Shown in pieces: positions 56,399-64,000 of a stretch of DNA of 64,000 nucleotides. Each line of letters opens with the position of its first letter. Positions within the stretch are counted from its first letter, which is position 1. The notes below the pieces were generated by a model. It was not told the DNA's origin, did not search any database, and worked only from the letters and a program-made list of their open reading frames with translations. The stretch is from NCBI RefSeq assembly GCF_963378095.1, contig NZ_OY726397.1, positions 806,001 to 870,000 on the forward strand, read 5' to 3'. The stretch comes from Mycolicibacterium sp. MU0053. GTDB lineage: Bacteria; Actinomycetota; Actinomycetes; Mycobacteriales; Mycobacteriaceae. The position numbers and the translations under genes were made by a program.

Positions 56399-57271
56399 TC
56401 AGACCTTGCTGATCACGTTCTCGGCGAAGCGCTCCAGGTTACGGATCTTGTCCGCCAGCGGCTCGGTGTCCTGGCCCATGATGTAGGGCAGCCGGAACCC
56501 GACGATCACGTCGGTGACGCCCTTGTCCTCGAGCCGCTTGATGCCGTCGACGGTGTAAGCGTCGAGCGAGATGACGTGGATTTCAAAGGGTTGCGCGGGA
56601 TCCCGGTCGGATTCCTCGCGGTACCGGGCGAGCTTGGCCAACAGTTCATCGAGTTCCTCGGGCGCGCCGCCGCCATGCATCCAGCCGTCGTTGCGCGCGG
56701 CGCGGCGCAGGGCCGCATCGGCGTGACCGCCGATCAGGATCGGAATCGGCTTGCTGGGCGCGGGCGTCATCTTGGTCTTGGTGATGTCGTAGAACTCGCC
56801 GTGGTACTCGAAGTAGTCGCCGGTGGTGAGCCCCCGGATGATGTCGATGCACTCGTCCATCCGCTTGCCGCGCTTGGCGTACGGCACGCCCATCAGGTCG
56901 TAATCCTCGGGCCAGGGGCTGGTGCCGACGCCGAGCCCGAGCCGGTTGCCGAACATCGCCGCCAGCGAACCGGCCTGCTTGGCCACCAGAGCCGGTGGCC
57001 GGATCGGCAGCTTGAGCACGAAAAAGTTGAACTTCAACGTGGTGGTGACCGCGGACAGCGCCGAGGCCAGGATGAACGTCTCGATCATCTCCTTGCCGTC
57101 GAGGAACTCGCGGTTGCCGTCGGGGGTGTATGGATACTTCGAGTCGGACTCGAACGGATAGGCAACGCTGTCGGCCAGCGTCATCGCGTGGTAGCCGGCC
57201 GCCTCGGCGGCCTGCGCCAACGGGATGTAGTAGCTGGAATCGGTCATTGCTTCCGCATAGGTGAACCGCAT
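56399..57271 (-). CDS. LLM-class F420-dependent oxidoreductase
   Basis: 290 aa. MRFTYAEAMTDSSYYIPLAQ, the cofactor loop MFGNRLGLGVGTSPWPEDYD, and PIPILIGGHADAALRRAARN are characteristic of the bacterial luciferase-like superfamily; mycobacterial members usually use F420. Substrate unknown. The KstR-type box 11 bp upstream suggests control by sterol/acyl-CoA catabolism. Confidence 0.84.
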   Translation of the reverse strand: MRFTYAEAMTDSSYYIPLAQAAEAAGYHAMTLADSVAYPFESDSKYPYTPDGNREFLDGKEMIETFILASALSAVTTTLKFNFFVLKLPIRPPALVAKQAGSLAAMFGNRLGLGVGTSPWPEDYDLMGVPYAKRGKRMDECIDIIRGLTTGDYFEYHGEFYDITKTKMTPAPSKPIPILIGGHADAALRRAARNDGWMHGGGAPEELDELLAKLARYREESDRDPAQPFEIHVISLDAYTVDGIKRLEDKGVTDVIVGFRLPYIMGQDTEPLADKIRNLERFAENVISKV

Positions 57272-57282
57272 GCCTGCGATAC

Positions 57283-57296
57283 TAGAACACGTTCTA
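57283..57296. promoter_or_regulatory. KstR-type operator
   Basis: TAGAACACGTTCTA is a perfect 14-bp palindrome and fits the KstR motif TnnAACnnGTTnnA exactly. It lies between the divergent LLM oxidoreductase and Ddn-like genes, 12 bp and 27 bp from their starts. KstR represses cholesterol-catabolism genes in mycobacteria; both genes are therefore candidate members of that regulon. Confidence 0.75.
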
Positions 57297-57322
57297 ATTG
57301 TGGCCGAGCTATCGTGGAAAAT

Positions 57323-57796
57323 ATGTCCACCACGGCCGGCCGCTTGCTGCGGACGCGTTGGTTGATGCGAGCGCCCATCGGGCTGTACCGCGCGGGACTG
57401 GGGTTCCTGCTCGGGCGGCGCATGCTGATGCTCGAGCACCGCGGACGCAAGTCCGGCCTGCCGCGTCAGGTGGTGTTGGAGACCGTCGATCGGCCGGGGC
57501 CGCAACGCTTCGTGGTCGTCTCCGGGTTCGGTGCAGCCTCGCAGTGGTATCGCAACGTGCTGGCCGATCCGCGCGTCAAGGTCAGCGTCGGGACCCGACG
57601 CGACGTGCCGGCCGTGGCGCGCGCCATGACCGCCGAGGAGTCCGCGGCGACGTTGTCGGGCTATCAGCGCCGGCACCCGATCGCCTGGCGGTTCCTGGCC
57701 CCGGCGATGCGCGACACCCTCGGTGAGGACCTCGCGCTGCCGATGGTGGAATTGACCCTGGCCGGCGGCGATCAGTCGAACGCGAACGGCGGCTGA
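57323..57796 (+). CDS. Deazaflavin (F420)-dependent nitroreductase family protein
   Basis: 157 aa Ddn/FDOR family. APIGLYRAGLGFLLGRRMLM, MLEHRGRKSGLPRQVVLETV, the SGFGAASQWYRNVLADPRVK block and VGTRRDVPAVARAMTAEE are the expected split-barrel sequence signatures. Such enzymes use reduced F420 to reduce quinones, nitro or enone groups. It shares its control region and KstR box with the LLM gene. The 3' end overlaps the DUF4873 gene. Confidence 0.83.
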   Translation: MSTTAGRLLRTRWLMRAPIGLYRAGLGFLLGRRMLMLEHRGRKSGLPRQVVLETVDRPGPQRFVVVSGFGAASQWYRNVLADPRVKVSVGTRRDVPAVARAMTAEESAATLSGYQRRHPIAWRFLAPAMRDTLGEDLALPMVELTLAGGDQSNANGG

Positions 57797-58452
57797 CCGA
57801 CTCCGGTGACGGTGTAGCCGCCCCACGGCGTCCGTTCCGTCAGTCGCGCGGTGGCGCTGCTACCGGGAGTCGAAACGGTCACGGCACGTTGCCCTTTGAG
57901 CACATCCTCGGGCAGTTCGCCGGCGATCGACCCGCGCCAGTGGTAGCGGCCGTCGATCGCGTCGAGATGGCCGCTGAGCCGCGCGCGCACGGCGATGTCG
58001 CCGTCGGCGAGCGTGAGGGTGGCGGTGCCGTCGTACACCCGGGCGTCCGTGGGAATCGAACCGGTCAGATAGAACCGGGTCGCGAGCGCGCGTTGCGGCC
58101 AGCGGCGCAGCCGGATCCGCGATCTGGCCTCGATGCGGGTCGACCCGGAGTTGCGGAGCAACTCGAGGCACTGGGCGACGAACCGGGATTGGCGCGCGCG
58201 ATCCGGACCGGGGATGCGGAAGTAGTTCGGCATGCCATGGACCGCGATCGTCGCGTCGCCGCTCGGGCGCGTGTCCAGCAGGATGTGCGCGCTGATGCAG
58301 CGGCCATCGGCCGTGGTGAGCGACCAACTATCGGTATCCGCGTCGAAACGGGCATCGCGCAGCCGCGCCTGATCCGCCGGCACCTCGATCGCGGTGATGT
58401 CGCCCAGTTCGGAACCGAGGTCTGCGACCCGGCCCAGAACTATGGCGGTCAC
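57772..58452 (-). CDS. DUF4873 domain protein
   Basis: 226 aa, GTG start. The C-terminal about 90 residues (YDGTATLTLADGDIAVRARL, then GRYHWRGSIAG and TPWGGYTVTGVGQPPFAFD) match DUF4873, usually found at the end of actinobacterial flavin monooxygenases or alone. The N-terminal part has no clear motif. The start overlaps the stop of the AurF-like gene (GTGA), so the two are expressed together. Confidence 0.7.
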   Translation of the reverse strand: MTAIVLGRVADLGSELGDITAIEVPADQARLRDARFDADTDSWSLTTADGRCISAHILLDTRPSGDATIAVHGMPNYFRIPGPDRARQSRFVAQCLELLRNSGSTRIEARSRIRLRRWPQRALATRFYLTGSIPTDARVYDGTATLTLADGDIAVRARLSGHLDAIDGRYHWRGSIAGELPEDVLKGQRAVTVSTPGSSATARLTERTPWGGYTVTGVGQPPFAFD

Positions 58453-59351
58453 AGGAAGCCGGCCCGCCGCCACATGCGCCGCGCGAACCGGCCCATCAAC
58501 CCGATCTCGTCGAAGAACTCGGCCAGCGGGGCGAACGCCGAAACGCACTTCGTCCGGAAATGCGGATTGGCCCGGGCGACCGCGCGCATCTGCTTGCCGT
58601 CCAGACCGATTCGGGAGTATTGGATCGGCAGGGTGAACAGCATCCGGTAGAACAGCCCGCCGGCGCCATGCACGTTGGCGATGAACGCCTTTCGGTACCA
58701 CGGCATGATCGGCACCGTCTTGCGCAGGCCGTCGCGGGCGAATTGGATGTGGCGGGCTTCCTCGGCGACATGAATCCGCATGAGGCGCTGCACGATCGGC
58801 TGCAGCTCGGGACTTTCCATGATCTGGCGCTGCATCGCGTCGAAGATCTCCTCGCCGACCAGGGCCGCGCCCCACAGCAGCGGACCGCGGAAGACCAGCG
58901 GTAGTGAGTTGATGATGATCCGCTGAAACAGTTTGGGCCGCACCGGCGTACCGCCGATGCGTGCAATGGTCTTACCGAACATGATCATGTGGCGGGTCTC
59001 GTCACCGAGTTCGGTCAACGCGTAATGGGTGGTCTTGGCGGTCGGGTTGCGGTGCATCAGGTCACGCAACAGGGCCTGATTGAGAATGTTCTCGAACCAG
59101 ATGCCCGCCGAGAGGACGTTCACCAGTTCCTGCCGGGACAGGTCGATCTGCTGCGCGCGGGTCAGCGCGCCCCACTCCGGGGTGCCGTACAAGGTGATCA
59201 TCTCCGGCGGCAGGAAGAACTTGTCCGGGTCCAGCGGGGCGTCCCAGTCGATGTCGACGACGGGTTCGTAGGACCGCTTGACCGATCCCTTGAGCAGGCG
59301 TTCGGCGAACTCCTCGCGGGTGGGTCCGGAGGGGGAGAGCGACGTGGTCAT
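58449..59351 (-). CDS. AurF-like diiron N-oxygenase
   Basis: 300 aa. Diiron ligands of the AurF/CmlI family are visible: Glu87 (WFENILNQ), Glu118-x2-His121 (TELGDETRH), Glu168 (VGEEIFDAM), Glu198-x2-His201 (HVAEEARH). AurF-type enzymes oxidise aryl amines to nitro groups; the mycobacterial homologues have no known substrate. ATG 59351. It is first in a two-gene operon with the DUF4873 gene. Confidence 0.83.
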   Translation of the reverse strand: MTTSLSPSGPTREEFAERLLKGSVKRSYEPVVDIDWDAPLDPDKFFLPPEMITLYGTPEWGALTRAQQIDLSRQELVNVLSAGIWFENILNQALLRDLMHRNPTAKTTHYALTELGDETRHMIMFGKTIARIGGTPVRPKLFQRIIINSLPLVFRGPLLWGAALVGEEIFDAMQRQIMESPELQPIVQRLMRIHVAEEARHIQFARDGLRKTVPIMPWYRKAFIANVHGAGGLFYRMLFTLPIQYSRIGLDGKQMRAVARANPHFRTKCVSAFAPLAEFFDEIGLMGRFARRMWRRAGFL

Positions 59352-59380
59352 GGCGTGGAAGTCCCTTCGTGTGACGTCCG

Positions 59381-59439
59381 TAATCCTGAAGATTAGACCG
59401 CTTCCCGATAAAGTCAATACCGCCGGTACTGGATACTTT
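59381..59439. promoter_or_regulatory. Operator-like palindromes between the AurF-like and glycosylase genes
   Basis: TAATC-CTGAA-GATTA (59381-59395) and TACC-GCC-GGTA (59418-59428), the latter inside an outer AAAGT...ACTTT pair (59410-59439), lie in the 116-bp divergent gap. They are typical in size of TetR/XRE-type operators, but no regulator gene is next to them. Confidence 0.35.
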
Positions 59440-59467
59440 GAAATCGTTGTTTGGGCACACTGGACGC

Positions 59468-60331
59468 ATGCCCGAACTGCCCGAGGTGGAAGCTCTCGCC
59501 GACTATCTGCGCGGCAATGCCGTGGGACGGCCGGTCGGCCGCATCGATGTGTCGGCACTGTCGGTACTCAAGACCTTCGAGCCGCCGCTGACGGCACTGC
59601 ACGGCCAGACCGTGACCGGTGCCAGTCGCTGGGGCAAGTACCTGGGTCTGGACGTCGGTGACCTGCACCTGATCACGCACCTGTCGCGCGCGGGCTGGCT
59701 GCGGTGGTCGGACAGCCTGGCCGGCGCGCCGCTCAAACCCGGCAAGGGGCCCATCGCGTTGCGGGTCCACCTCGGAACACCGGGCGAGGCACCGGGATTC
59801 GACCTCACCGAGGCCGGTACCCAGAAACGGCTGGCGGTGTGGCTCGTCGACGATCCGACCAAGGTCCCCGGCATCGCCAAGCTGGGACCGGACGCGTTGT
59901 CGCTCGGACCCGAGGAACTGGGCGCGGTGCTGCGGGGCAACACCGGACGGCTCAAGACGGTCATCACCGATCAGAAGGTGATCGCCGGGATCGGCAACGC
60001 CTACAGCGACGAGATCCTGCACGTCGCCAGGCTGTCCCCGTTCGCGACGGCCGGCAAGCTGACCGACGCGCAGTTGGGCGCGCTGCACGACGCGATGATC
60101 TCGGTGCTCACCGACGCCGTGCAGCGCTCGGTGGGCCAACAGGCCGCGACGCTGAAGGGGGAGAAGAGATCCGGGTTGCGCGTGCACGCCCGCACCGGTC
60201 TGCCGTGCCCGGTCTGCGGCGACACCGTGCGCGAGGTGTCCTTCGTCGACAAGTCGTTCCAATACTGCGCCGCCTGCCAGACCGGTGGGAAGGTGCTGGC
60301 GGACCGGCGAATGTCGAAGCTACTCAAGTAG
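59468..60331 (+). CDS. Fpg/Nei family DNA glycosylase
   Basis: 287 aa. It begins MPELPEVEALADYL with catalytic Pro2/Glu3, has the helix-2-turn-helix QKVIAGIGNAYSDEILHVAR, and ends in a zinc finger CPVCGDTVREVSFVDKSFQY then CAAC. It removes oxidised bases and cleaves the DNA backbone. Synteny with the Rv0944-type paralogue near ku/ligD/pgi suggests this is not the main MutM. ATG 59468. Confidence 0.88.
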   Translation: MPELPEVEALADYLRGNAVGRPVGRIDVSALSVLKTFEPPLTALHGQTVTGASRWGKYLGLDVGDLHLITHLSRAGWLRWSDSLAGAPLKPGKGPIALRVHLGTPGEAPGFDLTEAGTQKRLAVWLVDDPTKVPGIAKLGPDALSLGPEELGAVLRGNTGRLKTVITDQKVIAGIGNAYSDEILHVARLSPFATAGKLTDAQLGALHDAMISVLTDAVQRSVGQQAATLKGEKRSGLRVHARTGLPCPVCGDTVREVSFVDKSFQYCAACQTGGKVLADRRMSKLLK

Positions 60332-60337
60332 CTCCAC

Positions 60338-60390
60338 GTGATTTCGGCGTGATTTTCCACGCTGAGGGTGTGGGATCACGCCGAAATCAC
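60338..60390. terminator. Long bidirectional hairpin between convergent genes
   Basis: GTGATTTCGGCGTGAT (60338-60353) is perfectly complementary to ATCACGCCGAAATCAC (60375-60390); the 21-nt loop has a further CCAC/GTGG pairing. It sits between the glycosylase and pgi stop codons, and the pgi stop is within the right arm. A 16-bp stem here is well placed to end transcription from both sides; there is no U-tract, as is common in mycobacteria. Confidence 0.7.
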
Positions 60391-62036
60391 TGACTCCGGC
60401 CGCGTGCCTCGCGGTAGCGGCGCACCAGCGCGTCGGTCGAGCTGTCCGACTGGGCCGGCGGCGACTCGTCGTCGGTGAGCACCGACAGCAGCGCCATGGC
60501 CTGGGTCTTGCCCAGCTCCACCCCCCACTGGTCGAACGAGTCGATGCCCCAGATGACGCCCGCGGTGAACACCTGGTGCTCATAGAGCGCGATCAGCTGG
60601 CCCACCGCCGACGGCGTCAGCCGGTTCGCCAGGATCGAGGTCGAGGGCCGGTTGCCCGGCATCACCTTGTGCGGCACCACGTCGGGCGGGGTGCCCTCGG
60701 CGGCAATCTCTGCGGCGGTCTTGCCGAACGCCAGCACCTGGGTCTGGGCGAAGAAGTTGCTCATCAGCAGGTCGTGCATGGACCCCGCGCCGTCGGCGGT
60801 GGGCAGGTCGTCGGTGGGCTGGGAGAAGCCGATGAAGTCCGCGGGCACCAACCGGGTGCCCTGATGCAGCAACTGGTAGAACGCGTGCTGGCCGTTGGTG
60901 CCCGGCTCACCCCAGAAGATTTCGCCGGTGTCGGTGGAAACCGGGGTGCCGTCGGCACGCACCGACTTGCCATTGGATTCCATGGTCAGCTGTTGCAGAT
61001 AGGCCGCGAACCGGGACAGGTCGTTCGAATAGGGCAGCACCGCACGTGATTGCGCGCCAAAGAAATTCGAGTACCACACCCCGATGAGACCGAGCAGCGC
61101 CGGCGCGTTGGACTCCAGCGGGGTGGTGCGGAAATGCTCGTCGACCACATGGAAACCCGACAGGAACTCGGCGAACCGTTCGCGACCGATGACCGCCATC
61201 ACCGACAGCCCGATCGCCGAGTCCACCGAATAGCGTCCGCCGACCCAGTCCCAGAAGCCGAACATGTTGGCGGTGTCGACCCCGAACTCGGCGACCCGCT
61301 CGGCGTTGGTCGACACCGCCACGAAGTGCTTCGAAACAGCCGCGTCGCCCAAAGCGTCCGTCAGCCAACGCCGCGCCGCCGTCGCATTGGTCAGGGTCTC
61401 CAGCGTCGAGAACGTCTTGGAGGCGACGATGAAAAGCGTTGCCGCAGGGTCGAGTCCATCCAGGGCGGCGACCAGGTCGGCCGGGTCGACGTTGGAGACG
61501 AACCGGGCGGAGATACCGGCGTCGGCGTAGTGGCGCAGCGCGTCGTACACCATGACCGGGCCCAGATCCGAGCCGCCGATGCCGATGTTCACCACCGTCG
61601 TGATGCGCTCGCCGGTGGCACCGCGCCACTGCCCGGACCGCAGCCGGTCGGTGAACTCGCCCATCCGCTCCAGCACCGCGTGCACGTCGGCGACCACATC
61701 CTGGCCGTCCACCGCCAACTCCGCGTCGCGGGGCAGCCGCAGCGCGGTGTGCAGCACGGCGCGGTCCTCGGAGGTATTGATGTGCTCGCCGGCGAACATC
61801 GCATCGCGACGAGCCTCCAGGTCGACGGCCCGGGCCAGATCGGTGAGCAACGTCAGGGTTTCGCGGTTGAGCCGGTGCTTGCTGTAGTCGATGTACAGGT
61901 CGCCGACCGTCAGGGCGTATTCGCGGCCCCGGTCGGGCTCGGCGTCGAAGAACTCCCGCAGGTGGGTGGCACCGATCTGCTTGTGGTGCTGGACCAACGC
62001 GGCCCAGGCGGACATTTGTGTGACCTCGGCAACCAT
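60387..62036 (-). CDS. pgi: Glucose-6-phosphate isomerase
   Basis: 549 aa, the usual mycobacterial length. Signature segments [60 protein letters not shown] and [14 protein letters not shown] (catalytic Lys) are intact. It interconverts glucose-6-phosphate and fructose-6-phosphate. ATG 62036 (MVAEVTQ) was chosen; MSAWAAL 7 codons later is an alternative. Confidence 0.95.
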   Translation of the reverse strand: MVAEVTQMSAWAALVQHHKQIGATHLREFFDAEPDRGREYALTVGDLYIDYSKHRLNRETLTLLTDLARAVDLEARRDAMFAGEHINTSEDRAVLHTALRLPRDAELAVDGQDVVADVHAVLERMGEFTDRLRSGQWRGATGERITTVVNIGIGGSDLGPVMVYDALRHYADAGISARFVSNVDPADLVAALDGLDPAATLFIVASKTFSTLETLTNATAARRWLTDALGDAAVSKHFVAVSTNAERVAEFGVDTANMFGFWDWVGGRYSVDSAIGLSVMAVIGRERFAEFLSGFHVVDEHFRTTPLESNAPALLGLIGVWYSNFFGAQSRAVLPYSNDLSRFAAYLQQLTMESNGKSVRADGTPVSTDTGEIFWGEPGTNGQHAFYQLLHQGTRLVPADFIGFSQPTDDLPTADGAGSMHDLLMSNFFAQTQVLAFGKTAAEIAAEGTPPDVVPHKVMPGNRPSTSILANRLTPSAVGQLIALYEHQVFTAGVIWGIDSFDQWGVELGKTQAMALLSVLTDDESPPAQSDSSTDALVRRYREARGRSQ

Positions 62037-62064
62037 GACCCTGACCCTAGTGAATGATGGAGGG

Positions 62065-63513
62065 ATGGACATCACCAAGCTGCTGTCATCGGTACCGACC
62101 GGCCTGTGGATCGGCGGGGTCGAACGCGAAGCCTCTGCCCAGTTCGACGTGCTCAACCCGGCCACCGGTGAGCTGATCACCAAGGTCGCCGACGCCGCCC
62201 CGGCCGACGGCATCGCCGCCGTCGAGGCCGCGATGGCCGTGCAGGACGCGTGGGCCGCGACCGCGCCGCGCGAGCGCGGCGAGATCCTGCGTTCGGTCTT
62301 CGAGACCATCACCGCCCACGCCGACGACATCGCCGCGCTGATGACCCTCGAGATGGGCAAGGTGCTTGCGGAGAGCAAGGGCGAGGTCAAGTACGGCGCC
62401 GAGTTCTTCCGCTGGTTCGCCGAGGAGGCCGTCCGCATCGACGGCCGTTACACCGGCAGCCCCGCGGGCACCGGCCGCATCCTGGTCAGCAAGGCCCCGG
62501 TCGGGTTGTGCTACGCGATCACGCCGTGGAACTTCCCGCTGGCCATGGGAACCCGCAAGATCGGCCCGGCCGTCGCCGCCGGCTGCACCATGATCGTCAA
62601 GCCGGCTCAGGAGACCCCGCTGACCATGCTGTTGCTGGCCAAGTTGATGGACGAGGCCGGGCTGCCCAAGGGGGTGTTGTCGGTGCTGCCGACGTCGGAG
62701 CCCGGGGTCCTGACGAGCGCCCTGGTCGATGACGGTCGGTTGCGCAAGCTGACGTTCACAGGCTCCACCGGGGTGGGCAAGGCGCTGGTCAAGCAGTCGG
62801 CGGACCGGCTGCTGCGGACCTCCATGGAATTGGGCGGCAACGCCCCGTTCATCGTGTTCGACGACGCCGACATCGACGCCGCCGTCGACGGCGCGATCCT
62901 GGCCAAGATGCGCAACGGCGGCGAGGCGTGCACGGCCGCCAACCGGTTCCATGTCGCCAACGCGGTGCGAGCGGAGTTCACCGACAAGCTGATCAAGCGG
63001 ATGAGCGAGTTCACCCTCGGCGACGGCCTGGACGACGCGTCGACGCTGGGCCCGCTGATCAACACCAAGCAGGTCAAGACGGTCGAGGACCTGGTGGCCG
63101 ACGCGGTGGCCAAGGGCGCGACGGTCGCGGTGGGCGGCGTGGCCCCGGGCGGCCCCGGCAACTTCTACCCGGCAACCGTGCTCACCGACGTCGCCCCCGG
63201 ATCCCGCATCCTCTCCGAGGAGGTGTTCGGTCCCGTCGCTCCGATCGTCGGATTCGACACCGAGGACGAGGCCATCAAGGTGGCCAACGACACCAAGTAC
63301 GGCCTGGCGGCCTACATCTACACCCAATCGTTGGACCGGGCACTGCGGGTGGCCGAGGCCATCGAATCGGGGATGGTCGGCGTCAACCGGGGCGTGATCT
63401 CCGATGCGGCGGCACCGTTCGGCGGCATCAAGGAGTCCGGCTTCGGGCGCGAGGGCGGTACCGAGGGCATCGAGGAGTACCTCGACACCAAGTACATCGC
63501 GTTCACGCAGTAG
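62065..63513 (+). CDS. Aldehyde dehydrogenase, succinate-semialdehyde type
   Basis: 482 aa. [20 protein letters not shown], general base Glu255 (MELGGNAP) and nucleophile Cys289 ([10 protein letters not shown]) are in place. The overall pattern ([40 protein letters not shown]) fits NAD(P)-dependent succinate-semialdehyde dehydrogenase (GabD type), which feeds GABA/ketoglutarate carbon into the TCA cycle. Substrate not proven. ATG 62065 has GGAGGG just upstream. Confidence 0.83.
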   Translation: MDITKLLSSVPTGLWIGGVEREASAQFDVLNPATGELITKVADAAPADGIAAVEAAMAVQDAWAATAPRERGEILRSVFETITAHADDIAALMTLEMGKVLAESKGEVKYGAEFFRWFAEEAVRIDGRYTGSPAGTGRILVSKAPVGLCYAITPWNFPLAMGTRKIGPAVAAGCTMIVKPAQETPLTMLLLAKLMDEAGLPKGVLSVLPTSEPGVLTSALVDDGRLRKLTFTGSTGVGKALVKQSADRLLRTSMELGGNAPFIVFDDADIDAAVDGAILAKMRNGGEACTAANRFHVANAVRAEFTDKLIKRMSEFTLGDGLDDASTLGPLINTKQVKTVEDLVADAVAKGATVAVGGVAPGGPGNFYPATVLTDVAPGSRILSEEVFGPVAPIVGFDTEDEAIKVANDTKYGLAAYIYTQSLDRALRVAEAIESGMVGVNRGVISDAAAPFGGIKESGFGREGGTEGIEEYLDTKYIAFTQ

Positions 63514-63516
63514 TGG

Positions 63517-63789
63517 TCAGTGGCCGAGGCGGCCGCGGCCCATCCGCAGGAGCAGCATCGCCAGGTCTTTGCCTTCGGGGCCGAGCGCGCTGTAGCGCTC
63601 GATGACCTTCATCTCGCGGCTGTGCACCAGTCGGGTGCCGCCGGAGGCCATCCGAGCCTTGCCGATCCGCTTGGACACCTCGGTGCGGCGCTGCACAGCG
63701 GCCAGGATCTCGGCGTCCAGGCGGTCGATCTCGCCGCGCAGGTCGTCGACCTCGGCGGCTTTCGGGGTTTCGGTGCTGTCCACGCTCAT
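63517..63789 (-). CDS. Chorismate mutase (AroQ type)
   Basis: 90 aa. LRGEIDRLDAEILAAVQRRT, SKRIGKARMASGGTRLVHSR and EMKVIERYSALGPEGKDLAM match the intracellular mycobacterial AroQ enzyme (Rv0948c), which makes prephenate and is activated by DAHP synthase. ATG 63789 has GAGGATG before it. A longer form from 63834 (MRPEPTNGENAEDD) resembles the annotated M. tuberculosis start and is possible. Convergent with the aldehyde dehydrogenase gene. Confidence 0.9.
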   Translation of the reverse strand: MSVDSTETPKAAEVDDLRGEIDRLDAEILAAVQRRTEVSKRIGKARMASGGTRLVHSREMKVIERYSALGPEGKDLAMLLLRMGRGRLGH

Positions 63790-63973
63790 CGGGTCATCCT
63801 CTGCGTTCTCGCCGTTGGTGGGTTCTGGTCTCATTCGGAGTATCCGGCCTCACACACCAGAGAAGCAGCAGCTGAGCACGAATCGAGTGTGCCACTAAGG
63901 GCCGGGCCAGCGCAAAGTGCTGTTCGGGCGGGGTGGGGCGGTGTCGGGGTGGAGCGGTAGGTTTACAGGCGAT

Positions 63974-64000
63974 ATGACTTCGTTTTCACCGTCCGCGGCC
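63974..64000 (+). CDS. Start of a gene, probably uvrD-type helicase (partial)
   Basis: ATG-ACT-TCG-TTT-TCA-CCG-TCC-GCG-GCC is open to the window edge (MTSFSPSAA). The nine residues cannot identify it; the call rests on synteny, because in M. tuberculosis uvrD1 starts divergently from the chorismate mutase gene. The preceding region 63835-63973 holds the shared upstream sequence. Confidence 0.35.

Overview
This is a high-GC actinobacterial chromosome segment from a mycobacterium, most likely a fast-growing environmental species (Mycolicibacterium-like). The assignment rests on several families and gene orders: a DevR/DevS-type pair, the rskA-sigK-DUF1295-ufaA1-DUF1365-FAD oxidoreductase block that also exists in M. 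tuberculosis, mycobacterial Ku and LigD (POL-PE-LIG order), F420-type luciferase-like and Ddn-like enzymes, a KstR-type operator, and pgi near an AroQ chorismate mutase and a probable uvrD start. Names and functions are read from the sequence and remembered family features. No database search was run.

Layout. 1-11 kb: SRPBCC protein, DevR/DevS-like two-component pair, amidohydrolase, VOC protein, cupin, ABC-F ATPase with a leader region, GAF-ANTAR regulator, and a four-gene manganese-type ABC transporter/PASTA-lipoprotein operon. 11-14.1 kb: DUF222/HNH protein and an ISL3-family insertion sequence. 14.19-34.32 kb: a 20.1-kb integrated element bounded by 48-bp direct repeats, one of which is the 3' part of tRNA-Arg(CCT). 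34.3-53 kb: nitronate monooxygenase and neighbours, the sigK/ufaA1 operon, a type III polyketide synthase operon, Ku, LigD and RNase HI. 53-64 kb: a small winged-helix-like gene inside 30-bp inverted repeats, acyl-CoA synthetase, enoyl-CoA hydratase, F420-type enzymes around a KstR box, an AurF-like oxygenase, Fpg/Nei glycosylase, pgi, an aldehyde dehydrogenase, chorismate mutase and the first codons of a probable uvrD.

The integrated element has the backbone of an actinomycete integrative and conjugative element (AICE, pSAM2-like). It has an HUH-type Rep, a single FtsK/SpoIIIE-like DNA translocase, a small regulator-like protein, an excisionase-like protein and a tyrosine integrase next to the tRNA. 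The rep operon begins with a 29-codon gene, and its genes overlap by ATGA. Between rep and tra lies about 12 kb of cargo. It includes (a) a two-gene operon of a Mrr-like/STAND NTPase and a zinc-ribbon PD-(D/E)XK protein, (b) a divergent PD-(D/E)XK gene split by two identical IS256-family elements whose removal restores one reading frame, and (c) a Mrr-like protein with a long uncharacterised C-terminus. This is the best candidate in the window for an undescribed, probably anti-phage or anti-plasmid, system.

Elsewhere, the type III PKS, methyltransferase and FAD oxygenase operon has the layout of phenolic-lipid and polyketide-quinone pathways. Ku and LigD form the non-homologous end-joining pair.
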